Shown: one piece after another, positions 11,387 through 18,743 of the stretch | Numbering within the stretch: position 1 is the stretch's first letter | How the letters are laid out: each line of letters opens with the position of its first letter | Program-made: the position numbers and the translations under genes | The notes under the pieces: generated by a model | What the model was told of the DNA's origin: nothing | Database searches by the model: none | Seen by the model: only the letters and a program-made list of their open reading frames with translations | Assembly (NCBI GenBank): GCA_900313875.1 | Contig: OMSY01000039.1 | Coordinates: forward strand, 1-20,599 | Length of the DNA: 20,599 nucleotides | From: an uncultured Actinomycetes bacterium | Lineage (GTDB): Bacteria; Actinomycetota; Coriobacteriia; Coriobacteriales; RUG844 | Direction of reading: 5' to 3'

Positions 11387-14113
11387 GTGCAAATGAAGAT
11401 AGCCCTGGCCGGCAATCCGAACTGCGGCAAGACGACGCTGTTCAACGCATTGACCGGTTCCAACCAATATGTGGGCAACTGGCCGGGTGTCACGGTCGAC
11501 CGCAAGGAAGGGCGCCTGAAGAGCGACAAGGACAAGGTCATCGTCGACCTTCCGGGTATCTATTCGCTGTCCCCGTATTCGCCGGAGGAGGTCATCGCCC
11601 GTCGTTTCCTCGCCGAGGACCGTCCCGATGTGATCATCAACATCATCGACGGCATGAACCTCGAGCGCAACCTCTATCTCACCACCCAGCTCACCGAGCT
11701 CGGCATCCCCATGATCATCGCCATCAACATGGCGGACCTCATGAAGAAGGAGGGCGTCACCGCCGATATCGAGCAGATCGAGAAGGATACCGGTTGCAAG
11801 GTGGTCAACATCTCCGCCTACAAGGGGGAGGGCCTTGACGACCTCGTCAAGCTCATCGACAACGCCTCCAAGATCAAGGCCCCGCAGCCGGTCGTTGACC
11901 GGTTCGGCGAGGAGGTCGAGAAGGTTCTCAGCAAGATCGAGGATTCCTATCTCACGTCAACCCCGGGTGCCCTCAAGCGCTGGTATGCCATCAAGCTCTT
12001 CGAGCGCGACGAGAAGATCGCGGAGGACCTCAAGCTCTCCGCCGACCAGGTCGCCAAGATCGACAAGCTCGTCACCGCTTGCGAGGACGCGATCGACGAT
12101 GATGCCGAGAGCTATATCACCTCTGCCCGTTACGAGAGGGTCGAGGAGCTCATCGCGGACACGGTCTCGCGTCCCAACCAGGGCAAGCTGAGCACGTCCG
12201 ACAAGATCGACAACATCGTCACCAACCGCTGGCTCGGCCTTCCGATCTTCGCGGTCGTCATGTTCCTCGTCTACTACCTCTCCGTGTCCACGGTCGGTTC
12301 CTGGGGAACCGACTGGGTGAATGACAGCCTGTTCGGTGACGGCTGGTTCCTCTCCGGTGGCAGCAAGGTGGTCGATGGCGAGGAGGTCGCTTACGATGAT
12401 GTCGCAGGCGAGTTCGATTTCGCCTCGAACGCCATCGAGACCTTCAACGCCTCTGCGGAGGAGGCTGGTATCGAGCCGCCCGAGGCCATCGAGGACGAGG
12501 AAGCTGCGACGGCAGAGCAGCTCGACGCATATGATGCCGACATGAAGGCGTTCATCGCTGCCGCCAGCGAGGCCGGTGTCACGTCCCAGTTCGATGATTA
12601 TGATGACGAATCCGGTGAGAACAGCATCGTCACGGTCTATGCGACGGACGATGCCCCTGCGGTGCTCGCCTACGAGCAGGCCCAGGGTGAGATCGAGGCC
12701 TTCAAGGCGGCTGCCGAGGAGGCTGGCATAGATCCCGAGGCCGAGGATTTCGACTCCCTCGCCGAAGCTGCGGGCATCACCGCCACCTACACTCCCGATG
12801 AGGGCGATCCCATCACCGTCGATTCCGCACTCTATGCCGAGGCGGGCGAGGTCGAGCCCGCGACGAGCTATGCGGCTGCCCTCGAGGTCGAGGAGCCCGA
12901 TCCGCATGAGTACGGTACCTATATCCGAAGCATCCCCACGGTTGTCAACGACGGGCTGACCGCCATCAACTGCGCGCCTTGGCTTCAGGACCTGCTCGTG
13001 AACGGTATCATCGCCGGTGTCGGCGCCGTCCTCGGCTTCGTGCCCCAGCTGCTCGTGCTCTTCATCCTCCTGGCCATCCTCGAGGGTTGCGGGTACATGT
13101 CCCGCATCGCATTCGTGCTCGACCGCGTGTTCCGCAAGTTCGGTCTTTCCGGCAAGTCGTTCGTGCCCATCCTCGTCGGCACCGGCTGCGGGGTCCCCGG
13201 TATCATGGCTTCCCGTACGATCGAGAACGACAAGGACCGCCGCATGACGGTCATGACCACGACCTTCATCCCCTGTGGCGCCAAGCTGCCGATCATCGCG
13301 TTGTTCGCAGGCGCGATCTTCGGTGGAGCGTGGTGGGTCGCCCCGAGCGCGTACTTCCTCGGTATCGCGGCCATCCTCTGCTCCGGTATCATCCTCAAGA
13401 AGACGCGGATGTTCGCAGGGGAGACCACCCCGTTCGTCATGGAGCTTCCCGCATACCACGTTCCCAAGGTGAGTGCGGTCCTGCGTAGCATGTGGGAACG
13501 TGCGTGGGCATTCGTCAAGAAGGCTGGAACGATCATCCTGGTCGCCACCATCCTCGTATGGTTCCTCTCGAACTATGGTTTCGCCGATGGTGGGTTCGGT
13601 GCGGTCGAGGACCAGGGTGACTCGCTGCTCGCAGCGTTCGGCAATGCCTTCGCATGGATCTTCTACCCGCTGGGATGCGACACCTGGCAGGCGACCTCCG
13701 CGACCATCACCGGTCTCATCGCCAAGGAGAACGTGGTCGGTACGTTCGGTGTCCTCTATTCCGGTGGCGCTGGCTGGTACTCCAACGTGCAGGCTGCCTA
13801 TCTGCCTGCCGCTGGCTATGCCCTGCTCGCCTTCAACCTGCTCTGCGCTCCGTGCTTCGCTGCGATGGGTGCCATCAGGCGCGAGATGAACAGCATGAAG
13901 TGGTTCTGGGCAGCCATCGGCTACCAGTGCGGTCTCGCATACGGCGTCGGTCTGGTCATCTACCAGCTCGCAGGACTTGCCACGGGTGAGGTGGGGTTCA
14001 ACTTCTTCACCATCGTCGCGATAGCGCTCGTGGGTCTGTTCATCTTCCTGCTCGTGCGACCGCAGAAGGATTGGTCGGCGAAGCAGAAGGCTGCTGCTGC
14101 AGCGGCAGCCTGA
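11387..14113 (+). CDS. feoB: Ferrous iron transporter FeoB with a large acidic extracellular loop
   Basis: Membrane Fe(II) transporter of 908 residues. The N-terminal GTPase domain has G1 GNPNCGKT (9-16), G3 DLPG (54-57), G4 NMAD (114-117) and G5 near SAYKG (143-147). The gate segments LEGCGYMSR (565-573), GTGCGVPG (598-605) and FIPCGAKLP (627-635) are conserved, as are LGCDTWQATSATITGLIAKE (762-781) and the Cys pair at 820 and 823. Between the first membrane helix (about 285-300) and the next (about 536-566) lies an insertion of roughly 220 residues, very acidic, with three AEEAGI-type repeats. This loop is short in E. coli FeoB. The GTG start has AAGGAGG 6 bp upstream; the ATG at 11393 is an alternative. 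The Ala-rich C-terminus is unusual but short. Confidence 0.97.
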   Translation: MQMKIALAGNPNCGKTTLFNALTGSNQYVGNWPGVTVDRKEGRLKSDKDKVIVDLPGIYSLSPYSPEEVIARRFLAEDRPDVIINIIDGMNLERNLYLTTQLTELGIPMIIAINMADLMKKEGVTADIEQIEKDTGCKVVNISAYKGEGLDDLVKLIDNASKIKAPQPVVDRFGEEVEKVLSKIEDSYLTSTPGALKRWYAIKLFERDEKIAEDLKLSADQVAKIDKLVTACEDAIDDDAESYITSARYERVEELIADTVSRPNQGKLSTSDKIDNIVTNRWLGLPIFAVVMFLVYYLSVSTVGSWGTDWVNDSLFGDGWFLSGGSKVVDGEEVAYDDVAGEFDFASNAIETFNASAEEAGIEPPEAIEDEEAATAEQLDAYDADMKAFIAAASEAGVTSQFDDYDDESGENSIVTVYATDDAPAVLAYEQAQGEIEAFKAAAEEAGIDPEAEDFDSLAEAAGITATYTPDEGDPITVDSALYAEAGEVEPATSYAAALEVEEPDPHEYGTYIRSIPTVVNDGLTAINCAPWLQDLLVNGIIAGVGAVLGFVPQLLVLFILLAILEGCGYMSRIAFVLDRVFRKFGLSGKSFVPILVGTGCGVPGIMASRTIENDKDRRMTVMTTTFIPCGAKLPIIALFAGAIFGGAWWVAPSAYFLGIAAILCSGIILKKTRMFAGETTPFVMELPAYHVPKVSAVLRSMWERAWAFVKKAGTIILVATILVWFLSNYGFADGGFGAVEDQGDSLLAAFGNAFAWIFYPLGCDTWQATSATITGLIAKENVVGTFGVLYSGGAGWYSNVQAAYLPAAGYALLAFNLLCAPCFAAMGAIRREMNSMKWFWAAIGYQCGLAYGVGLVIYQLAGLATGEVGFNFFTIVAIALVGLFIFLLVRPQKDWSAKQKAAAAAAA

Positions 14114-14128
14114 GACGGGGTCTGAACC

Positions 14129-14155
14129 GGTGCGGGCTGGTCTTCCGCCCGCACC
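14129..14155 (+). other. Hairpin after feoB
   Basis: GGTGCGGGC and GCCCGCACC pair around a 9-nt loop in the 93-bp gap before the next gene. No T-run follows; it may stabilise the upstream message or set the ratio of the two products. Confidence 0.5.
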
Positions 14156-14206
14156 GCAAGCCCCCTGTTCGGTCGGTTCGCATCTGATGGAAAGGTCGTG
14201 ATCGAG

Positions 14207-14401
14207 ATGACTCCTGGCACCTTGGTGGTACTGGCCATCGTTCTCGGCATGGTGTTCCTCAGCATCCGTTCGATGGTCAGGACACATCGGAAGGGCGGTC
14301 TGGTATCGTGCCCGGGTTGCGATGGCAAGGCATGTGGAGCGTGCCAGCATCAGGCACAGCAGACCGCAGACGCCATCGAGCGACTCGGGAAGGATTCCTG
14401 A
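14207..14401 (+). CDS. FeoB-associated Cys-rich membrane protein
   Basis: A 64-residue protein with one N-terminal membrane helix (about 4-22) followed by a basic stretch and a cluster SCPGCDGKACGACQH (about 35-49) containing four cysteines. This is the layout of the FeoB-associated Cys-rich family, found downstream of feoB in many anaerobes. Its function is not established; a role in iron handling or in the FeoB complex, similar in place to FeoC, is inferred. The ATG at 14207 is preferred (GGAAAGG upstream at 14189-14195) over a GTG at 14198, which would be too close to it. A strong terminator follows at 14519. Confidence 0.9.
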   Translation: MTPGTLVVLAIVLGMVFLSIRSMVRTHRKGGLVSCPGCDGKACGACQHQAQQTADAIERLGKDS

Positions 14402-14518
14402 GGCGCGCGGACCGGCTCTCATTCCCGTGTTAAACGTGGTGGGGTGACTCCTTTGATTCCCTCGTGTCCATGAAGGTCGATATGCTACCCGCTTGAAGAT
14501 CCCATCGCGTTTATCATC

Positions 14519-14553
14519 GTTCCGGCCAGACGGTTGTCTGGCCGGAACTCTTT
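14519..14553 (+). terminator. Rho-independent terminator of the feoB transcript
   Basis: Perfect 13-bp arms GTTCCGGCCAGAC and GTCTGGCCGGAAC around GGTT, followed by TCTTT. The 118 bp between the stop of the small Cys-rich gene and this stem show nothing else. Confidence 0.8.
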
Positions 14554-14575
14554 GCGGTTGTGCCGTGGCCTTCGT

Positions 14576-14620
14576 GGGGCCGGCGTGCCATCCGGTGCCC
14601 GCCGGGGGCGGTGCGCCATC
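14576..14620. repeat. Copy of the dispersed intergenic repeat
   Basis: Two units ending in GTGCCATC and GTGCGCCATC, with GGGGCCGGC and GGGGGCG before them, matching the family at 6198-6362. Confidence 0.5.
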
Positions 14621-14651
14621 ACGGGGACGGGTTCGATGTCCTGTGTTGGGC

Positions 14652-14657
14652 TACAAT
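14652..14657 (+). promoter_or_regulatory. -10 element of a likely leaderless transcript
   Basis: TACAAT ends 7 bp before the ATG at 14665, which would place the transcript start at or next to the start codon. No good -35 and no ribosome-binding site are seen. Confidence 0.5.
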
Positions 14658-14664
14658 GGGAACC

Positions 14665-15561
14665 ATGCATCACCTGCCGGAAGACATCCCCGAATTCGCG
14701 CTCACCAAGGAGCGGGTCCTTGCCGCGCGCGCCGCAGACGAGGGGCCCTGTCCCGACCTCTCGCAACCGGTGCGCATCGAGTGTCCTGGACGGATCGCCT
14801 CGCTCGAGCTCATCGTCATCGGGAGTGGCAGCAAGGGCAACTGCACCGTCGTCGCCTGCGACGAAGGCGCGGTGATGGTCGACTGCGGGTTCTCCGCCCG
14901 CCATACGCTCAAACGTCTCGAACTCGCAGGTTTCGACCCGACGCGTGTCGCGGGGATTATCCTCACCCACGAGCATGCCGACCATTTCTCCGGCGTGGAC
15001 GTGCTTTCCCGCAAGCTCGATGTCCCCATCTACACCGCGGAGGGGACGGCGCGTGTCCCGAAGGTCGCGAAGCTCGCGAACATCCTCCCGGTCCATCATC
15101 GGGCTCAGCTGAGGGTCGGTGGCATCGAGGTGACCTGCTTCCCGACGAGTCATGATGCTGCAGACCCTATCGGCATGCGCTTCGAGCGTGGAGGGGATGC
15201 GGTCGGCTATGCCACCGATACCGGGTTCCTGTCCGCTGAGGGGCGCGAGCTCCTGAGCGACTGCCGTGTGCTCGCGCTCGAGAGCAACCATGACCTCCAG
15301 ATGCTCAGGTTGGGGCCTTACCCGGGCTATCTCAAGCAGCGCATCATGGGCGACGAGGGGCATCTTTCCAACGAGCAGGCCTCCGACACGCTCGCCTCAC
15401 TGCTCTGCAACCGGCTCGAGTGCATCGTCGGCATGCACCTGTCCCAGGTCAACAACCTGCCCGAACTGGCCTCGCGCTCACTGGCCGGTACGGTCAGGCA
15501 GCATGGGCATCCCGCGCAGACGGTGTGCGCCTCCCAGGGAAGGACGCTCATCGTGTCCTGA
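14665..15561 (+). CDS. MBL-fold metallo-hydrolase (YycJ/WalJ type)
   Basis: Metal-dependent hydrolase of 298 residues. It shows LIVIGSGSKGNC (49-60), the zinc motif THEHADH (101-107), a further ligand in SHDA (His163), ATDTG with Asp185, and ESNHD (206-210), all in the order of the YycJ/WalJ family, thought to be a nuclease linked to DNA repair or cell-wall control. About 47 residues precede the conserved domain, more than usual for the family. The frame is open to 14560, but the ATG at 14665 is preferred: a TACAAT -10 lies 7 bp upstream, suggesting leaderless translation; an ATG at 14656 overlaps that element. It stands alone between the feoB terminator and the iron-box promoter at 15659. 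Confidence 0.9.
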   Translation: MHHLPEDIPEFALTKERVLAARAADEGPCPDLSQPVRIECPGRIASLELIVIGSGSKGNCTVVACDEGAVMVDCGFSARHTLKRLELAGFDPTRVAGIILTHEHADHFSGVDVLSRKLDVPIYTAEGTARVPKVAKLANILPVHHRAQLRVGGIEVTCFPTSHDAADPIGMRFERGGDAVGYATDTGFLSAEGRELLSDCRVLALESNHDLQMLRLGPYPGYLKQRIMGDEGHLSNEQASDTLASLLCNRLECIVGMHLSQVNNLPELASRSLAGTVRQHGHPAQTVCASQGRTLIVS

Positions 15562-15658
15562 AGGCCGCGGTCGAGGCCGGAGGCTGTCTTTTGCAGATGT
15601 CACCTGCATCCATTCCCTTGTCATTTCATACCGGTGAGGTAGGCGGAGGCCTCATCGC

Positions 15659-15701
15659 TTGACAGTTAGGAACCCCTTACCTATAGTTAGGTCATCCTAA
15701 C
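15659..15701 (+). promoter_or_regulatory. Promoter with two iron boxes before the DUF3793 gene
   Basis: TTGACA (15659-15664), a 17-bp spacer, TATAGT (15682-15687). Box one, TTAGG-AACC-CCTTA (15666-15679), fills the spacer; box two, TTAGG-TCAT-CCTAA (15687-15700), covers the start region. The boxes are 21 bp apart, two helical turns, so two dimers would sit on the same face. Confidence 0.82.
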
Positions 15702-15727
15702 GTTGCCGGTGTGGACAGGGAGGTACC

Positions 15728-16429
15728 GTGACCGAGCGAATCGATGTCGAGCGTTTCGAGCGCTGTCTCGTGCATCATTGCGCCCCGACGCTTGCCGGGT
15801 TCAAGCCTGCGTGTCTCTTCAACTACAGCTGTCGGTTCTCCGGTAGGGACGACGATGGCATGCAGTCCTCTGCATCCTGCGACGACAACAGGCAGTGTCT
15901 CGGCCGGCTCGTACACGATCTCCAGGGCCGGCTCGAGTCGTTCGGCGTGAGGGTCACCGTGCTCATCGTCCGTGAGACCGGGGCGCTCATCTACGTCTAC
16001 CGCCCCGAGCGCCTGGCGGCGAGCATCCGCGAGGATGGCCCACGCGGGTTCCTCGAGGACCACGGATACGACACCTCGTCGGTGAGCGCCTGTCTCAAGC
16101 GCCTGTCGCTCCGAATCGCGTTCTGCGATGAGAACAGGAGCTCGTCGGAGGGCAAGCTCACGTTCCCGCACGAGATCGGGCTGTTCCTCGGCTATCCCTT
16201 CGATGACGTGATCGGCTTCATCGAGAACGAGGGGCGCAACTTCATCTGCTGTGGCTGTTGGAAGGTCTACACCGATGAGGACAACGCCCGCGCCTCCTTC
16301 TGCAGGTTCCATACCTGCACCACCATTTACGACACCCTGTATGACAAGGGGCTGCGCATCGAGGACATCACCTGTCGGGAAGACGGGTCGACCTCGCCCT
16401 ACCATGCCGCCATCGCAAGTGCAGGGTGA
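15728..16429 (+). CDS. DUF3793 family protein, iron-box controlled
   Basis: A 233-residue soluble protein of unknown function. The DUF3793 pattern is clear: HHCAPTLAGFKPACLF (16-31), FPHEIGLFLGYPFDDVIGF (145-163), NEGRNFICCGCWKVYTDED, and a final CRFHTCTTIYDTLY segment. Several cysteines are conserved-looking (the CCGC group and the later CRFHTC), which could hold metal, but this is not proven. The GTG start at 15728 follows GGGAGG. The tandem iron boxes in its promoter suggest it is made when iron is low, in keeping with the family's frequent location near flavodoxin and Feo genes in anaerobes. A perfect bidirectional terminator lies 37 bp after the stop. Confidence 0.9.
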   Translation: MTERIDVERFERCLVHHCAPTLAGFKPACLFNYSCRFSGRDDDGMQSSASCDDNRQCLGRLVHDLQGRLESFGVRVTVLIVRETGALIYVYRPERLAASIREDGPRGFLEDHGYDTSSVSACLKRLSLRIAFCDENRSSSEGKLTFPHEIGLFLGYPFDDVIGFIENEGRNFICCGCWKVYTDEDNARASFCRFHTCTTIYDTLYDKGLRIEDITCREDGSTSPYHAAIASAG

Positions 16430-16465
16430 CCCACATCCAACCACTCATCTCCCTCTCAACCTCCT

Positions 16466-16498
16466 GGAAAAACACCTCGCATCGCGAGGTGTTTTTCC
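16466..16498. terminator. Bidirectional Rho-independent terminator
   Basis: Perfect 15-bp arms GGAAAAACACCTCGC and GCGAGGTGTTTTTCC around ATC. The arms carry A- and T-runs, so it works for the DUF3793 gene on the plus strand and the VanZ gene on the minus strand. Confidence 0.92.
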
Positions 16499-16532
16499 GT
16501 CTGGGCATCATTTTCGCACGCACCGTCCAAGC

Positions 16533-17057
16533 TCAGCCGGAGGGGCGAGGCCGCCCTTTGCGGGCCAACGCGAGGACCGCATGAAGCAGCAATATGCCCA
16601 TCAGGGCCCCTGCGGTGTCGATGAGCACATCGGTCGCCATGCCCGCCCTTCCCGGGACGAAGAGCTGGTGCACCTCATCGCTGACCGCATACAGCGCGCA
16701 GAGGAAGGTGGCCGTCATGACCTGGGACAGCCTGCGTGGACGATGCCGTGCATGCTGTCCGGGCCGTCGGGTGCGCTGCAGGGCGTTGGCGAGCAGGAAC
16801 CCCAGCATCGCGAACTCGGTCGCATGTGCCAGCTTCCGCACCACATGGTCCACCTGCTGGAGCAGGCCTTCCTGGGCAAGGGGGTCGAGCGTCTCGAAAC
16901 CGGGGTGCAGCAGAGGGGTGAGCCATCGGGCGATCGTGCCGCTCTCCATCTGGGAGAGGTCCGCAGGGGTGGCGGACATGAGGAAGATCGCCAAGGCGCA
17001 CAGCAGGACGAGCACCCAGGAGACCAAGGTGCCTATCCTCGAGGGGTTGCGTGACAT
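16533..17057 (-). CDS. VanZ-family membrane protein
   Basis: A 174-residue protein with about four membrane helices. The VanZ signature is seen in VVRKLAHATEFAMLGFLL (72-89) and YAVSDEVHQLFVPGRAGMATD followed by DTAGALMGILL. VanZ of enterococci lowers teicoplanin sensitivity, but most chromosomal members have no known role, and no resistance is inferred here. It is the last gene of the thrC to pepT-like to vanZ run on the minus strand, starting 8 bp after the stop of the upstream gene, with AAGGA inside that gene's end as ribosome-binding site. The terminator at 16466-16498 ends the run. Confidence 0.88.
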   Translation of the reverse strand: MSRNPSRIGTLVSWVLVLLCALAIFLMSATPADLSQMESGTIARWLTPLLHPGFETLDPLAQEGLLQQVDHVVRKLAHATEFAMLGFLLANALQRTRRPGQHARHRPRRLSQVMTATFLCALYAVSDEVHQLFVPGRAGMATDVLIDTAGALMGILLLHAVLALARKGRPRPSG

Positions 17058-17065
17058 GGGATCGC

Positions 17066-18721
17066 TTATCCTTCTGCCGTGTCCTCGGACGGCTCGGGGT
17101 CATCCTCGGGCAGGGCCTCCATCTCGGAGCTGTCTTCGGAATCGGCTGAATCGGGAACAGGACCCCCCTCGTCATCCGGCGCATCCGGGATATCCGAGGT
17201 GTCCGGCTCCGCATCGGGTCCGTCATCGGCGGCTGCGTCCATGTCCACCCCCACGTTGTCGGGAGGTTCCTCCTCCGATGCGATGGCGCCGGCGCCTCCA
17301 TCGGTATCGGGCGCTGCACCATCCTCCGATGCGGGGTCGGTCGGCGAGCCGTCGGCCGGTTCCGCGGTCAACGGGGTGTCGAGTGAGCTCATCGCCGCTG
17401 CCTCGGCACGCATCTTCCGGGCTTCATCGGCGATCTTGCTCGGCATGGACTTGCCCATGAGCGCCGTGTCGGTGCCGTAGACCTCCACCAGGGTGACGAG
17501 CAGATGCACGACCTGCTCCATCGACTCGCAGTCGATGAACTCGAACCGACCATGGAAGTTGTGCCCACCACAGCTGAGGTTGGGGCAGGGCAGGCCGGCA
17601 TACGAGAGGTAGGCGCCGTCGGTGCTCCCACGGACAGGCGCCTCCTCCGGGACGCCGCTGCACAGGCGTACCGCCTTCTTGGCGTTGTTCACGAGATGCA
17701 TGTTCTCGGGATCGATCTTGTCCCGCATGTTGTAGTAGGTGTCCTGGATCGAGCACTCGACGGTGCCGGGGCCGTATTTGTCGTTCAATGCACGTGCAAT
17801 CGAGAAGAGCTGCTGCTTCTTGGCCTCGAACTTGCGGCGGCTATGGTCCCGGATGAGGTAGCTCGACCGGGCGAGGCTCACGCCTCCCTGAATGCCCTCG
17901 AGCATGAAGAACCCCCGGTATCCCTCGGTGTTCTCGGGACGTTCGTTGACGGGAAGGGCGTGGAAGAACTCCATGGCGATGACGCTGGCGTTGCGCATGA
18001 GCCCCTTCGCGTTGCCCGGGTGCACGCTGAGCCCATGGACGGTGACGAGGGCCTTGGCGGCGTTGAAGTTCTCGTATTCGATCTTCTCCCAGTGGCCGGC
18101 GCCGTTCACGGTGTATGCGTAGTCGGCATCGAGGGTCTTGATGTCGAAGCTGGAGAAGCTCCGCCCTATCTCCGCATCGATGGTGAAGGCGAGGCGGATG
18201 CGCGGATGGCGGATGTCCGGATGGGAGAGCAGCGTATGTGCCATCGTCATGATCTCGGCGATGCCGGCCTTGCCGTTCGCGCCGAGCAGGGTCGTGCCAT
18301 CGCTGGTGATGATGTCGCACCCGACGTAGTCGAGCAGCTCGGGGTAGGTCCTCGGCGAGAGGATGATGTCCTTCTCGACGTTGAGCGCCAGCGGCCCGCC
18401 CTGGTAGTTCCTGAAGATCTGCGGTTGCACGCCGTGACCGGGGCACGCAGGTGAGGTGTCCATATGCGCGATGAAACCGAGGGTGGGGAGGTCCGCGCCA
18501 TCGGAGTGCGTGGCGGTGGCCGGGATGGTCGCGAACACGTACCCATGTTCATCGACGAGCACGTCGGCGGCGCCCATCGCGGTGAGCTCGGTGCTGAGCA
18601 TCTTGGCGAGCTTGAGCTGTCCGCGCGTGCTCGGCACCTTGTCGGAATGGGGGTCTGACTGGGTGTCCACGGCCACATAGCGAAGGAAACGCTGAACGAC
18701 CGTCTCGGTTTCGTGGTTCAT
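17066..18721 (-). CDS. Peptidase T-like (M20) protein with altered active site and acidic tail
   Basis: A 551-residue protein aligned over residues 1-430 with tripeptidase PepT, a dizinc aminopeptidase. Kept: His86 and Asp88 (HMDTSP), Glu184, and His390 in GGHNFHGRFEF. Changed: the bridging Asp of the GADDKAG motif is Asn149 (GANGKAG), the general-base Glu of PDEE is Ala183 (IDAEIG), and the metal ligand Asp of YTxDG is Asn206 (YTVNG). Each change is plain in the DNA and the frame is intact, so this is not a sequencing error in one codon. Residues about 445-551 form an acidic, Pro-rich tail absent from PepT. GGAAGG precedes the ATG. It lies 22 bp after thrC and 8 bp before the VanZ gene. A non-peptidase binding role, or chemistry with other ligands, is likely. 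Confidence 0.85.
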   Translation of the reverse strand: MNHETETVVQRFLRYVAVDTQSDPHSDKVPSTRGQLKLAKMLSTELTAMGAADVLVDEHGYVFATIPATATHSDGADLPTLGFIAHMDTSPACPGHGVQPQIFRNYQGGPLALNVEKDIILSPRTYPELLDYVGCDIITSDGTTLLGANGKAGIAEIMTMAHTLLSHPDIRHPRIRLAFTIDAEIGRSFSSFDIKTLDADYAYTVNGAGHWEKIEYENFNAAKALVTVHGLSVHPGNAKGLMRNASVIAMEFFHALPVNERPENTEGYRGFFMLEGIQGGVSLARSSYLIRDHSRRKFEAKKQQLFSIARALNDKYGPGTVECSIQDTYYNMRDKIDPENMHLVNNAKKAVRLCSGVPEEAPVRGSTDGAYLSYAGLPCPNLSCGGHNFHGRFEFIDCESMEQVVHLLVTLVEVYGTDTALMGKSMPSKIADEARKMRAEAAAMSSLDTPLTAEPADGSPTDPASEDGAAPDTDGGAGAIASEEEPPDNVGVDMDAAADDGPDAEPDTSDIPDAPDDEGGPVPDSADSEDSSEMEALPEDDPEPSEDTAEG

Positions 18722-18743
18722 GGGGACCTTCCGATCGGGGTTG

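Noticed and set aside
11957..14422. 821-codon open frame antisense to feoB
   Set aside because: Long antisense frames are expected in GC-rich genes; no ribosome-binding site and no recognisable protein features, while the sense frame is clearly FeoB.
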